Assembly (NCBI GenBank): GCA_902788995.1
Contig: CADAMO010000018.1
Location: forward strand, 1 to 47,284
Length of the DNA: 47,284 bases
Direction: 5' to 3'
DNA from: Oscillospiraceae bacterium
Lineage (GTDB): Bacteria > Bacillota > Clostridia > Oscillospirales > Acutalibacteraceae
Shown: positions 11,068 to 18,418 of the stretch, piece by piece
Layout of the letters: each line of letters starts with the position of its first letter
Numbering within the stretch: the first letter of the stretch is position 1
Position numbers and translations under genes: made by a program
Notes under the pieces: model-generated
What the model was told of the DNA's origin: nothing
Databases searched by the model: none
Seen by the model: only the letters and a program-made list of their open reading frames with translations

Positions 11068-12618
11068 ATGTCTAAGACAAAAACACAAGACCCTAACAAA
11101 CTGAATTACGGCAGAACCGCCCTGATCGGCTTCGGCTTCATGGGCTGTATGCTGCTCTGGTCCGTCTATAACTCCTTCGTGCCCGTGATCCTGCGGGGCA
11201 AGCTGACCGAGGTATTCGCGGGCGATTCCGCCTTCGCGCAGTTCATCTCCACCCACTCGTGGATGAGCTGGGTCTCCGTGGCGCTGATCGTCAACGCCAT
11301 CATGACCATCGACAACGTCTTCGGCGTGATCTTCCAGCCCCACTTCGGCAAGCGGAGCGACCGCACCCACAGCAAATACGGCAAGCGGATGCCCTACATC
11401 CTGATCTGCATGCCCATCTGCGCCGTCTTCTTCTGCTTCGTCCCCGTGGCGGCCACCATTCGCTCCGTGGGCCTGAGCATCCTGCTGATGATGACCGTGA
11501 TCATCTGCTTCAACTTCCTGATGTCCGTCTGGCGTTCCCCCGTGGTCTCGCTGATGCCCGACTTCACCCCCTCCGCCCTGCAGAGCGACGCCAACGCCGT
11601 CATCAACATCATGGGCGGCATCGGCCAGATGGTGGGCTTCGTGGTGGGCTCCATCGCCGCCGCGCTGGTGGGCGTACTGGGCCTGACGGAGATGAGCGAG
11701 GCGCTGAAGGCCGCCACCAACGACCTGGGCCAGATCGTGGACAAAGACACCGGCGCGCTGATCCTCGACGCCGCCGGCGAGCCCCGCTACGTCAACTACA
11801 CCCCCGTGTTCGTGGTCACCGCCGTGATTGCGGTGCTGTGCATCGTGGTGCTGTTCTTCTTCTATAAAAAGAACAGCCAGTACGACCTTTCCGCCCATGC
11901 GGAGATGCTGGCCGCCGAGGACAAGAAACAGGAAAAGATCAAGATCAAGACCCTGCCCATCTCCAAAGGCGAAAAGCGCAGCCTCATCATCATGCTGGCC
12001 GCCCTGTTCCTGATCAACAACGCCACCGAGGCCATCGTGCCCAACTTCACCAACTTTGCCAACACCACGCTGAAGGTGCCGCCCATCTATTCCACCTTGA
12101 TGATGGCCGTCTTTGCCGTTTCGCTGGCCGCCTTCGGCATCCCCGCCGGCATCATGGGCCGAAAGCTGGGCCGCAAAAAGACCATCATGATCGGCCTTGG
12201 CGCCATCGTGGCCATGTTCGCCGTCTATCTGACCATCTCCCAGTTGGTCAAGCCCAATGAGGACGGCTCCGTCAACAAGTTCACCTGGGTCGCCCTGTGG
12301 GTGGCGCTGCTGGTGGGCGGCGCGGCCGTTGGGTGCGTCAACATCAACACGCTGCCGCTGGTGCTGACCATCGGCGGGCGCGAGTACGTGGGCACCTTCA
12401 CCGGCTACTACTACACCGCCACCATGTCCGCCTCCGTCACCGGCCCCATCCTCTGCGGTCTGGTCATCGGCCTGTTCAAGGAGGACTACAACTTCATGTT
12501 CCTGTTCTGCGCCATCTTCTTCGCCCTGGGCCTGCTGGTCATCACCCAGGTCAAGCACGGCGAATCCTACGAGATCACCGACGAAGAGATCAAGCTGGCC
12601 CAGATGGCGGACGACTGA
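11068..12618 (+). CDS. MFS transporter of the GPH / SLC45-like sugar:cation symporter type
   Basis: A 516-residue inner-membrane transporter with about twelve hydrophobic segments. The loop after the second or third helix carries FGKRSDRTHSKYGKRMPY (about residues 92-110), the signature of the glycoside-pentoside-hexuronide and SLC45-like MFS families, and VWRSPVVSLMPDFTPS follows as in sugar transporters. A mostly polar insert near residues 210-240 separates the halves, and GRKLGRKKTIMIG marks the equivalent loop in the C half. AAAGGGGAC precedes the ATG. The substrate cannot be read from sequence; a sugar or glycoside is likely and would fit the fucose and glycosidase genes in the window. 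Confidence 0.8.
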   Translation: MSKTKTQDPNKLNYGRTALIGFGFMGCMLLWSVYNSFVPVILRGKLTEVFAGDSAFAQFISTHSWMSWVSVALIVNAIMTIDNVFGVIFQPHFGKRSDRTHSKYGKRMPYILICMPICAVFFCFVPVAATIRSVGLSILLMMTVIICFNFLMSVWRSPVVSLMPDFTPSALQSDANAVINIMGGIGQMVGFVVGSIAAALVGVLGLTEMSEALKAATNDLGQIVDKDTGALILDAAGEPRYVNYTPVFVVTAVIAVLCIVVLFFFYKKNSQYDLSAHAEMLAAEDKKQEKIKIKTLPISKGEKRSLIIMLAALFLINNATEAIVPNFTNFANTTLKVPPIYSTLMMAVFAVSLAAFGIPAGIMGRKLGRKKTIMIGLGAIVAMFAVYLTISQLVKPNEDGSVNKFTWVALWVALLVGGAAVGCVNINTLPLVLTIGGREYVGTFTGYYYTATMSASVTGPILCGLVIGLFKEDYNFMFLFCAIFFALGLLVITQVKHGESYEITDEEIKLAQMADD

Positions 12619-12634
12619 TCCAAACACACACACC

Positions 12635-12672
12635 ACGCGGTTCCGGCCCCCCCCGGAGCCGCGTTATTTTGT
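12635..12672 (+). terminator. Intrinsic terminator of the MFS transporter gene
   Basis: A 12-bp stem, ACGCGGTTCCGG (12635-12646) with its partner ending at 12664, closes on a C-rich loop and is followed by TTATTTTGTT. It starts 17 bases after the stop codon. Confidence 0.85.
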
Positions 12673-12680
12673 TGGATAAA

Positions 12681-12803
12681 GGGGGATTTGTCGAGCTGAC
12701 GCTCGACAAATCCAGTCGCCAGTCGCGAGTCGCCAGTCTCCAGAAGTCCTCCGGACGGTCCTGTGGAAAATCAGGGGAGAGCGCATCAGCGCGACAAACC
12801 CCC
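12681..12803. repeat. GGGG-TTTGTCG element with heptamer array
   Basis: Ends GGGGGATTTGTCGAG and CGCGACAAACCCCC are inverse complements. The left end is itself a perfect 12-bp hairpin (GGATTTGTCGAG with CTCGACAAATCC). Next to it are four 7-bp units AGTCGCC, AGTCGCG, AGTCGCC, AGTCTCC at 12714-12741. Related elements are at 19377-19515 and 42552-42780. Confidence 0.7.
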
Positions 12804-12856
12804 AATTTGACCACCCCTCCCTATTTCCTGTCTTTAAAAGTGAAAGGGGGATTTTC

Positions 12857-13414
12857 ATGGAAGACGAAACGATCATCGGGCTGTATAACGACCGGGACGA
12901 AACGGCCATCACGGAGACCGACAAAAAATACGGCGGGTACTGCCGCACCGTCTCTTACAACATCCTGCAAAGCCGCCCGGATACGGAGGAATGCGTCAAC
13001 GACGCCTATCACCATACGTGGAACGCCATTCCGCCGGAACGGCCCCGCAGCCTGAAGGCGTTCGTGGGACGGATCACCCGCAACCTGTCCCTGAACCGGT
13101 TGGCAGAGAAAAAGGCCGCCAAGCGGGGCGGCGGACGGTATGAAGCGGTCTACGACGAGCTGGACACGTCGCTGTCCCACGCGGCCGCCCCGGACACGCT
13201 GGGCGACCTGGAACTGCGGGACCTGCTGAACCGCTTTCTGGCGGACCTGCCGGAGGACCGGCGGAACCTGTTCATCGGGCGGTACTGGTATTTTCAATCC
13301 ATCGCCGAGATCGCCGCGCAGACGGGCTTTACCCAAAGCAAGGTAAAAATGCAGCTGAAACAAAGCCGGGACGAGCTGCGGGCGTATCTGCAAAAGGAGG
13401 GGATCTCGGTATGA
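12857..13414 (+). CDS. ECF-type RNA polymerase sigma factor
   Basis: A 185-residue group 4 sigma factor made of region 2 and region 4 only. Region 2 runs from about residue 20 to 80 (YCRTVSYNIL, then the DNA-melting text AFVGRITRNLSLNRL) and region 4 from about 125 to 180 (LPEDRRNLFIGRYWYF, then the helix-turn-helix SIAEIAAQTGFTQSKVKMQL). AAAGGGGGA precedes the ATG. It overlaps the next gene by four bases, so the two are translationally coupled, as is usual for ECF sigma and anti-sigma pairs. The signal and regulon are unknown; the operon itself is a likely target. Confidence 0.88.
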   Translation: MEDETIIGLYNDRDETAITETDKKYGGYCRTVSYNILQSRPDTEECVNDAYHHTWNAIPPERPRSLKAFVGRITRNLSLNRLAEKKAAKRGGGRYEAVYDELDTSLSHAAAPDTLGDLELRDLLNRFLADLPEDRRNLFIGRYWYFQSIAEIAAQTGFTQSKVKMQLKQSRDELRAYLQKEGISV

Positions 13415-14124
13415 CGGAACGTATTCTGCGGGCGCTGGGCGAGACGGACGAGCGATATTTCCTCGCCTACGCTGAAAACATGAAAGCGAAAAATCCGAAG
13501 AAAATCATCCTGCGCCGGTGGCTCTCCGCCGCAGCTGTATTGATTGTCCTCATCGGCGTCGTGTTTTCCCTGCCGCCGGTGCGGTACGCGCTGCTCACCA
13601 GACCGGTGTATACCCAAAAGAACTTTTCTTCCTATACGGAAATGATGCAGACGTATTATATGGACGTGCCGGAGTACGAAGCGGGAAATGAAAACGATTC
13701 CCCTTCATGGTCGTTTTCCTACGGCTCCCGTTTAAGCCTGATCGACTTTGACGGCTGCGACGCGGCGGATTATTACGTCTGCTATGAACAATCCCGCTAT
13801 TACAATCTGGCCACGCTGCCGCCCCCCACCTTCGTCTGCGACCTGACGAAGGGCGGCGTGCGGTATGAAGTCGCCAATTTCCAATCGTCCGCTTCCACCG
13901 CCGTTCCGAAGCCCTTCCGGAACATAAAAAAATATACCAATACCGTTATTGTCAGCGGCATTCCGGTCTCCTACGAAATCTATCGGGACCGGGTGGAATG
14001 TGAGTTTACCGACGCCACCGGCTATTACAAAATCATCAGCCATTCCGGCAATCTCAACGATCTGTACGTCATCCTGGGAGAGCTGCTGCAATATAATTTT
14101 GTAACGTGGGAGGCCGAGCCATGA
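13411..14124 (+). CDS. Single-pass membrane protein, probable anti-sigma factor
   Basis: A 237-residue protein with a short cytosolic N-terminus (about 38 residues, starting TERILRALGETDERYF), one membrane helix near 40-55 (WLSAAAVLIVLIGVVF) and an extracytoplasmic domain of about 175 residues rich in Tyr and beta-strand-like text. The topology, the position after an ECF sigma gene and the 4-bp overlap are those of an anti-sigma factor whose cytosolic tail holds the sigma and whose outer domain senses a signal. I do not recognise the outer domain, and no zinc-type HxxxCxxC motif is present, so the assignment rests on context. Confidence 0.6.
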   Translation: MTERILRALGETDERYFLAYAENMKAKNPKKIILRRWLSAAAVLIVLIGVVFSLPPVRYALLTRPVYTQKNFSSYTEMMQTYYMDVPEYEAGNENDSPSWSFSYGSRLSLIDFDGCDAADYYVCYEQSRYYNLATLPPPTFVCDLTKGGVRYEVANFQSSASTAVPKPFRNIKKYTNTVIVSGIPVSYEIYRDRVECEFTDATGYYKIISHSGNLNDLYVILGELLQYNFVTWEAEP

Positions 14125-14540
14125 GGACGCACCGCCGCTTTCGCCGGTATTTCCCCGCGCTTTTCATCGCGCTGGCTGTTCTGCTGCCCGGCGGCTGCGC
14201 GTCGCCCGCCGCCGTCCCGTCGCCCCATGACCCCGTCCCCATCGACGATTACATTCTGGTGAGCATGACGCACGAATATTCCTTTCCCGAAAAACCCTAC
14301 CCGCCGGAATACTTTCACGCGGACTACGTGGAACGGGTGGAAACGCTCTACGCCTATCATATCGGGGACCTCAAAGACAGGGATTCCTTCCTCCGGATCG
14401 AACAGCTGATCCTCACGAAAAAGGGCAAAAAACACATCGACGAGCTGATCGAAGAGCTGAACGCCCGCGACGACATTGAATCGGCGGAACGGGATTATGA
14501 GTTTTTTATGGGAGACGACCTCGCCGGACCTGATCCGTAA
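14121..14540 (+). CDS. Small lipoprotein of the sigma/anti-sigma operon
   Basis: A 139-residue protein. The N-terminus MRTHRRFRRYF, a hydrophobic stretch and the lipobox LPGGC mark a type II signal peptide, so the mature protein starts at that Cys and is anchored to the outer face of the membrane. The rest is soluble and charged (KKHIDELIEELNARDD). The start at 14121 is chosen because it overlaps the stop of the previous gene by four bases and gives a proper signal peptide; a GTG at 14106 would lengthen it needlessly. With the preceding two genes it makes a three-gene unit in which it may sense or modify the envelope signal. The family is not recognised. Confidence 0.65.
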   Translation: MRTHRRFRRYFPALFIALAVLLPGGCASPAAVPSPHDPVPIDDYILVSMTHEYSFPEKPYPPEYFHADYVERVETLYAYHIGDLKDRDSFLRIEQLILTKKGKKHIDELIEELNARDDIESAERDYEFFMGDDLAGPDP

Positions 14541-14667
14541 AAAAGAAACCTGAAAGCGCGCCGCAGGCCACGATCGTAGCACGCTGCCTTGCAGCGTTCG
14601 CAACGCGATTCCGATTTTAAAATGTTTGTCGTTGATTTTATGTTTGTCTTAAAAAGTTGTTTTGTTA

Positions 14668-14757
14668 CTGCTCCACCAATTTAATCGTGAATGATTTATG
14701 CGCCGTATTGCGGCGTTTAGACAAGCAGAAATCTTCAAGTATGAATTGGTGGAGCAG
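14668..14757. mobile_element. 90-bp inverted-repeat element with TA target duplication, mariner/IS630-like MITE
   Basis: Perfect 14-bp inverted ends CTGCTCCACCAATT and AATTGGTGGAGCAG are flanked by TTA and TAA. Element A shows the uninterrupted text, GTTGTTTTATTAAGAACCGC on its minus strand, so the insertion lies in a TA dinucleotide that is now duplicated (14666-14667 and 14758-14759). TA duplication is typical of IS630/Tc1/mariner elements. It has no coding capacity, so it would need a transposase from elsewhere. Confidence 0.65.
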
Positions 14758-14778
14758 TAAGAACCGCCTGCGGCGGGG

Positions 14779-14841
14779 TGCGGATCTCCAGTGGAGATCT
14801 CTGCCGCAGGCAGAAGCACCGACCGAGCCGGCAGGCGAGAA
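14779..14841. other. 63-nt four-helix module, copy 1
   Basis: Predicted helices: P1 GGTGC (14777-14781) with GCACC (14816-14820), enclosing P2 GATCTCC-AGT-GGAGATC (14783-14799) and P3 TCTGCC-GCA-GGCAGA; then a GACCGA linker and P4 GCC-GGCA-GGC (14827-14836). It is identical over 63 nt to copy 2 at 45580. Copy 3 at 42622 differs but keeps P1, P2 and P4 by paired substitutions. Function and transcription are unknown. Confidence 0.6.
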
Positions 14842-14861
14842 CGGCTCACTGAGCCGCCCGC

Positions 14862-14890
14862 TTGTTTTTTCTACGGCGGTATGCTATGAT
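14862..14890 (+). promoter_or_regulatory. Sigma-A type promoter of recQ
   Basis: TTGTTT (14862-14867), a 17-base spacer and TATGAT (14885-14890), just beyond the repeat element and 128 bases before the start codon. Confidence 0.6.
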
Positions 14891-15018
14891 AATTGAGAAT
14901 TGATTGACGGTCCATTCCCCTCGCGGCCTGTCCGCCGGGGAACCGTCAACCGCTGCGCAGCGCTCCGCGGCCGTGCCGTCACGGGGCGCCGCGTGCTGTC
15001 ATACGGAGGAAACGAACC

Positions 15019-16881
15019 ATGCGGCCCACCAAAGAAGAGGCGTTGAAACAGTATTTCGGATATACCGCGTTCCGCGAGGGGCAGGAGGCGCTGATCGACG
15101 CGCAGCTTTCCGGGCGGGACGTGTTCGGCGTGATGCCCACCGGCGGCGGCAAAAGCATCTGCTACCAGCTTCCGGCACTGTTGTCGGAGGGGGTCACGCT
15201 GGTGGTCTCGCCCCTGATCTCCCTGATGAAGGACCAGGTCCGGTCGCTGAAAAAAGCCGGCGTCGCCGCGGCCTACGTCAACTCCTCCCTCACCCCCCAG
15301 CAGATCGTGCTGGCGCTGCGCAACATTCTGCAATATAAATACAAGATCATCTACGTGGCGCCGGAGCGGCTGCTGCAGGAGAGCTTTTTACGGGTGGCGC
15401 AGCAGCTGAAAATCGCCATGCTGGTGGTGGACGAGGCCCACTGCATCTCCCAATGGGGGCAGGATTTCCGCCCCAGCTATCTGAAAATTCCCACGTTCCT
15501 TTCTTATCTGGACCGCCGCCCGGTGGTCTCCGCCTTTACCGCCACCGCCACGCAGACCGTGCGGGAGGACATTCTGCGGCTGCTGGGCCTGCGGGACCCG
15601 CTGACCGTGGTGACGGGCTTTGACCGCCCGAACCTGCGCTTTGAGGTGATGCGGCCGGACAACAAGCAGAGTTGCCTGCTGACGCTGGTGCGGGAACGGA
15701 AGGCCGAAAGCGGCGTGATCTACTGCTCCACCCGCAAGGAGGTGGAAAAGGTCTGCGAGCTGCTGCGGGACAAGGGCTACCCCGCCACCCGCTACCACGC
15801 GGGGCTGGAGGACGAGGAGCGGATGGCCAATCAGGACGACTTCATCTTCGACCGCCGTAGGATCATGGTGGCCACCAACGCCTTCGGCATGGGCATCGAC
15901 AAATCCAACATCGCCTACGTGATCCATTATAATATGCCCTGCAGCATTGAGGCCTATTATCAGGAGGCCGGCCGCGCGGGGCGGGACGGCTCCCCCGCCG
16001 AGTGCATTCTGCTGTTCGCCCCCGGGGACGTGCACACCGCAAAATTCCTGATCGAGCACCCCCAGGAGAACGAGGAGCTCACCGAGGAGGAGCGCCAGAC
16101 GCTTTTGGAACGGGACCTGGACCGGCTGAACCGGATGACCGGCTATTGCCGCACCAACCGCTGCCTGCGGGGGTATCTGTTGGGCTATTTCGGCCAGCGC
16201 CACCCGGAAACTTGCGGCAACTGCGGCAATTGCAGCGCCACGGTCACGGAGAAGAACGTCACCACAGAGGCACAGATGATCCTCTCCTGTGTGGGACGGA
16301 TCAAGGGGTACCTTGGCTATCCGCTGGGGGAGACGCTGGTGATCCGCACCCTCCACGGCAGCCGGGAAAAGCGCATCACGGAGCTGGGGCTGGATCGGCT
16401 TTCCACCTACGGGGTGCTGCGCCACCTCTCCCGCACCGCCATCCGGGAGATCACGGACGCTCTGATCACCGGCGGCTATCTGCGCACGGACAGCCACGAC
16501 GCGCTGTTGCTGACGGCAAAAGCCGACGGCGTGCTGTACCGGAAAGAGGCGGTGACGGCGGAGATCCGGGAGGCGGTCAAGCCCCGGCAGGACGCAAGAA
16601 GCAAACAGGAGGGCTTCGGCGAGCGGTGGCAGTCGCCGGAGGCGGGCTCCTACGATCTGCGGCTGTACGAGACCCTGCGGGAGCTGCGGACGAGGATCGC
16701 CCAACGGGAAAACGTGCCGGTGTACGTGGTCTTCTCCAACGCGGCGCTGAAAGACATGGCGGCGAAAGCGCCGGTCACGCAGACGCAGTTTCTGGAGGTT
16801 TCCGGCGTGGGCAATTACAAGGCGGAGCGGTACGGGGACGAATTCATCGCGGAGATACGCCGGTATAAAGAGCTTTGCTGA
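15019..16881 (+). CDS. recQ: ATP-dependent DNA helicase RecQ
   Basis: A 620-residue superfamily 2 helicase that unwinds DNA 3' to 5' in recombination and repair. Visible in order: FREGQEALI (motif 0), MPTGGGKS (Walker A, about 38-45), VVDEAHC (DEAH-type motif II, near 136), SAFTATAT (motif III), ATNAFGMGIDKSNI (motif V), QEAGRAGRDG (motif VI), a zinc site with Cys in CRTNRC and CGNCGNC (about 378-411), a winged helix, and a C-terminal HRDC domain (LRELRTRIAQRENVPVYVVF onward). Length matches E. coli RecQ. GGAGG precedes the ATG. All catalytic motifs are intact. Confidence 0.95.
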   Translation: MRPTKEEALKQYFGYTAFREGQEALIDAQLSGRDVFGVMPTGGGKSICYQLPALLSEGVTLVVSPLISLMKDQVRSLKKAGVAAAYVNSSLTPQQIVLALRNILQYKYKIIYVAPERLLQESFLRVAQQLKIAMLVVDEAHCISQWGQDFRPSYLKIPTFLSYLDRRPVVSAFTATATQTVREDILRLLGLRDPLTVVTGFDRPNLRFEVMRPDNKQSCLLTLVRERKAESGVIYCSTRKEVEKVCELLRDKGYPATRYHAGLEDEERMANQDDFIFDRRRIMVATNAFGMGIDKSNIAYVIHYNMPCSIEAYYQEAGRAGRDGSPAECILLFAPGDVHTAKFLIEHPQENEELTEEERQTLLERDLDRLNRMTGYCRTNRCLRGYLLGYFGQRHPETCGNCGNCSATVTEKNVTTEAQMILSCVGRIKGYLGYPLGETLVIRTLHGSREKRITELGLDRLSTYGVLRHLSRTAIREITDALITGGYLRTDSHDALLLTAKADGVLYRKEAVTAEIREAVKPRQDARSKQEGFGERWQSPEAGSYDLRLYETLRELRTRIAQRENVPVYVVFSNAALKDMAAKAPVTQTQFLEVSGVGNYKAERYGDEFIAEIRRYKELC

Positions 16882-16932
16882 CCGTCGCCTGTCCTTTTTA
16901 AAGCTTTCTATTTATTATTTTAAAAAATATAC

Positions 16933-16961
16933 TTGATTTTTTTACTTTTTTTAGTTATATT
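16933..16961 (+). promoter_or_regulatory. Sigma-A type promoter of the YdbC gene
   Basis: TTGATT (16933-16938), a 17-base T-rich spacer and TATATT (16956-16961), 75 bases before the start codon in a very AT-rich gap. Confidence 0.65.
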
Positions 16962-17035
16962 ATTAGATAAGAATCTATATTCAAAACAGCGGGGAGTATC
17001 CCCTTTCCCATCTTCAGAAGAAAGGAGTTTCGATT

Positions 17036-17254
17036 ATGCCTGAATTCACCTATGAGATCGTCAGACACGTCGGCGTGATTTCCGAAGGTTCCGGCGGTTG
17101 GCAGAAGGAGCTGAACCTCATCAGCTGGAACGGCAAAGAGCCCAAGTACGATATCCGTGATTGGGGCCCCGAGCACAAAAAGATGGGCAAGGGCATCACC
17201 CTTTCGGCGGATGACGCCAAGGCGCTGAAGGCCCTGCTGGACGCGGAAGAATAA
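17036..17254 (+). CDS. YdbC-family PC4-like single-stranded DNA binding protein
   Basis: A 72-residue protein of the PC4/p15 fold. The text KELNLISWNGKEPKYDIRDW and PEHKKMGKGITL is characteristic of the YdbC family of Firmicutes; Lactococcus YdbC forms a dimer that binds single-stranded DNA without sequence preference. The length is typical. AAAGGAG lies before the ATG, and the gene stands alone with its own promoter and terminator, as expected for an abundant small DNA-binding protein. Confidence 0.88.
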   Translation: MPEFTYEIVRHVGVISEGSGGWQKELNLISWNGKEPKYDIRDWGPEHKKMGKGITLSADDAKALKALLDAEE

Positions 17255-17261
17255 TCTCACG

Positions 17262-17290
17262 GAACTGCCGGAAACGGCGGTTCTTTTTTT
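17262..17290 (+). terminator. Intrinsic terminator of the YdbC gene
   Basis: GAACTGCCG (17262-17270), a GAAA loop and CGGCGGTTC (17275-17283) form a 9-bp stem with one GU pair, followed by seven T. It begins 7 bases after the stop codon. Confidence 0.92.
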
Positions 17291-17313
17291 GACAATCAAC
17301 CTCTTCCAATTTG

Positions 17314-17462
17314 GTAGCGCGGCACCTCAGTGCCGCTCGTGGCAAAACAACTGCTTTTGGAACTGAAAAACAATGGCTTCCCTAAAAAAAGAAAGGTTTA
17401 CCTTTTATTATCGTTTTTAAAAAGTAACTTCAGTAAGCAGCGGCACTGAGGTGCCGCGCTAC
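17314..17462. repeat. GTAGC element C
   Basis: A 149-bp element with perfect 24-bp inverted ends (17314-17337 and 17439-17462). Each end is a hairpin, GCGGCAC-CTCA-GTGCCGC. Inner text includes CAAAACAACT and TATCGTTTTTAAAAAGTAAC, also found in element D. It ends 14 bases before the birA start codon, so any birA promoter nearby would lie inside the element. Confidence 0.85.
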
Positions 17463-17476
17463 CATTCATACCGCCT

Positions 17477-18223
17477 ATGAACCGACATTTTATCCACCTC
17501 CCCTCCACCGCTTCCACCAACACCGACCTGAAATCGCGCATTGCCGCGGCGAAAGGGCCGGTCTATGACGTGATCTCCGCAGACCGGCAGACCGGCGGGC
17601 GGGGACGGCTCGGCCGCACGTTTTTCTCGCCCCCCGGCGGGCTGTACGTCTCCGTCGCCCTGCCCCTGACCGGGGAAGAGACCGACCTCCCCTGCCTGAC
17701 GCTGCTGGCGGGGCTGTGCGTCTGCACGGCGCTGGAGGACCTCTGCGACGTCGCCCCCCGGATCAAATGGCCCAACGACCTGTACCTGAACGGCAAAAAG
17801 CTCTGCGGCATCCTCTGCGAGCTGGTGGGCGGTGAAATCCCCACCGCCGTAGTGGGGATCGGCGTGAACCTGAACGCCCGCCCGGAGGAGATCCCGGCGG
17901 AGCTGAAAGAAAAAATGACCTCCCTGCGGGCGGAGGGCGTAACCCCTCCCCCGCCGGAGGCGCTGATAAAAACCATCACGGAAAAACTGGACCGCGCCGT
18001 CTATGAGGACCGCGCCCTTGCGGACAAAACCGCGCTCGCCCGTTTCCTCGGTCAGATCCGGGACCGCTCTTATCTCGACGGCAGAACCGTGGGCTGGACC
18101 GTCAACGGCGAAACGGTCTCCGGCACGTTCCAAGGCATCGCCGACAACGGCGCAGCCCTTCTGCAACTGCCCGACGGAACGACAAGGGCGGTGGTTTTCG
18201 GAGAGATCACGGTCGGGAAATAA
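17477..18223 (+). CDS. birA: Biotin--[acetyl-CoA-carboxylase] ligase
   Basis: A 248-residue biotin protein ligase that makes biotinyl-AMP and transfers biotin to the carrier lysine of carboxylases. Present are STNTDL near residue 13, GGRGRLGR (biotinyl-AMP loop, about 40-47), IKWPNDLYLNGKKLCGIL (about 95-112) and VVGIGVNLN, followed by a small C-terminal SH3-like domain. There is no N-terminal helix-turn-helix, so it is a monofunctional ligase and not the BirA repressor type. No convincing Shine-Dalgarno precedes the ATG, and the leader between the GTAGC element and the start is only 14 bases. Confidence 0.9.
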   Translation: MNRHFIHLPSTASTNTDLKSRIAAAKGPVYDVISADRQTGGRGRLGRTFFSPPGGLYVSVALPLTGEETDLPCLTLLAGLCVCTALEDLCDVAPRIKWPNDLYLNGKKLCGILCELVGGEIPTAVVGIGVNLNARPEEIPAELKEKMTSLRAEGVTPPPPEALIKTITEKLDRAVYEDRALADKTALARFLGQIRDRSYLDGRTVGWTVNGETVSGTFQGIADNGAALLQLPDGTTRAVVFGEITVGK

Positions 18224-18254
18224 ATCGAAATAAAGGGACTTGAAGAGGTCTTAA

Positions 18255-18388
18255 TAATGCGGAATGCGGAATTAATCCAATTCGGCGTGACATTATCGCC
18301 AATAAGCAGAAACAGCTCGGAACCGTCATTGTCTGTTTATCACGGACCCAGTACAATTCCGCATTCCGAATTCATAATTCCGCATTTT
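18255..18388. repeat. Inverted heptamer arms (TGCGGAA type)
   Basis: Left arm about 18255-18275 holds two units of TGCGGAA; right arm about 18354-18388 holds the inverse 7-mers TTCCGCA, TTCCGAA, TTCATAA, TTCCGCA. They enclose about 80 bp of non-coding sequence between the convergent ends of birA and the S1 protein gene. Confidence 0.65.
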
Positions 18389-18418
18389 CCTCCAAAAAAC
18401 CAACTCCCCCTCTTTCCC

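Larger units (their letters stand above)
14576..14860. repeat. Composite GTAGC element B with two nested insertions
   Basis: The 478-bp gap before recQ holds one compound element. It opens with a GTAGCACG hairpin (CGCTGC-CTT-GCAGCG) and the family tail CGCAACGCGATTCCGATT, continues through inner text AAAAAGTTGTTTTG, a nested 90-bp TA-flanked element, the hairpin CCGCC-TG-CGGCGG, the 63-nt module and the hairpin CGGCTC-ACT-GAGCCG. Both nested pieces are absent at the corresponding places of element A (484-617), which is in the opposite orientation. Confidence 0.75.

Noticed and set aside
11041..12636. A 531-codon minus-strand frame opposite the MFS gene
   Set aside because: His/Asp/Gly-rich shadow of a GC-rich membrane protein gene; the plus strand has the promoter, ribosome binding site and terminator.
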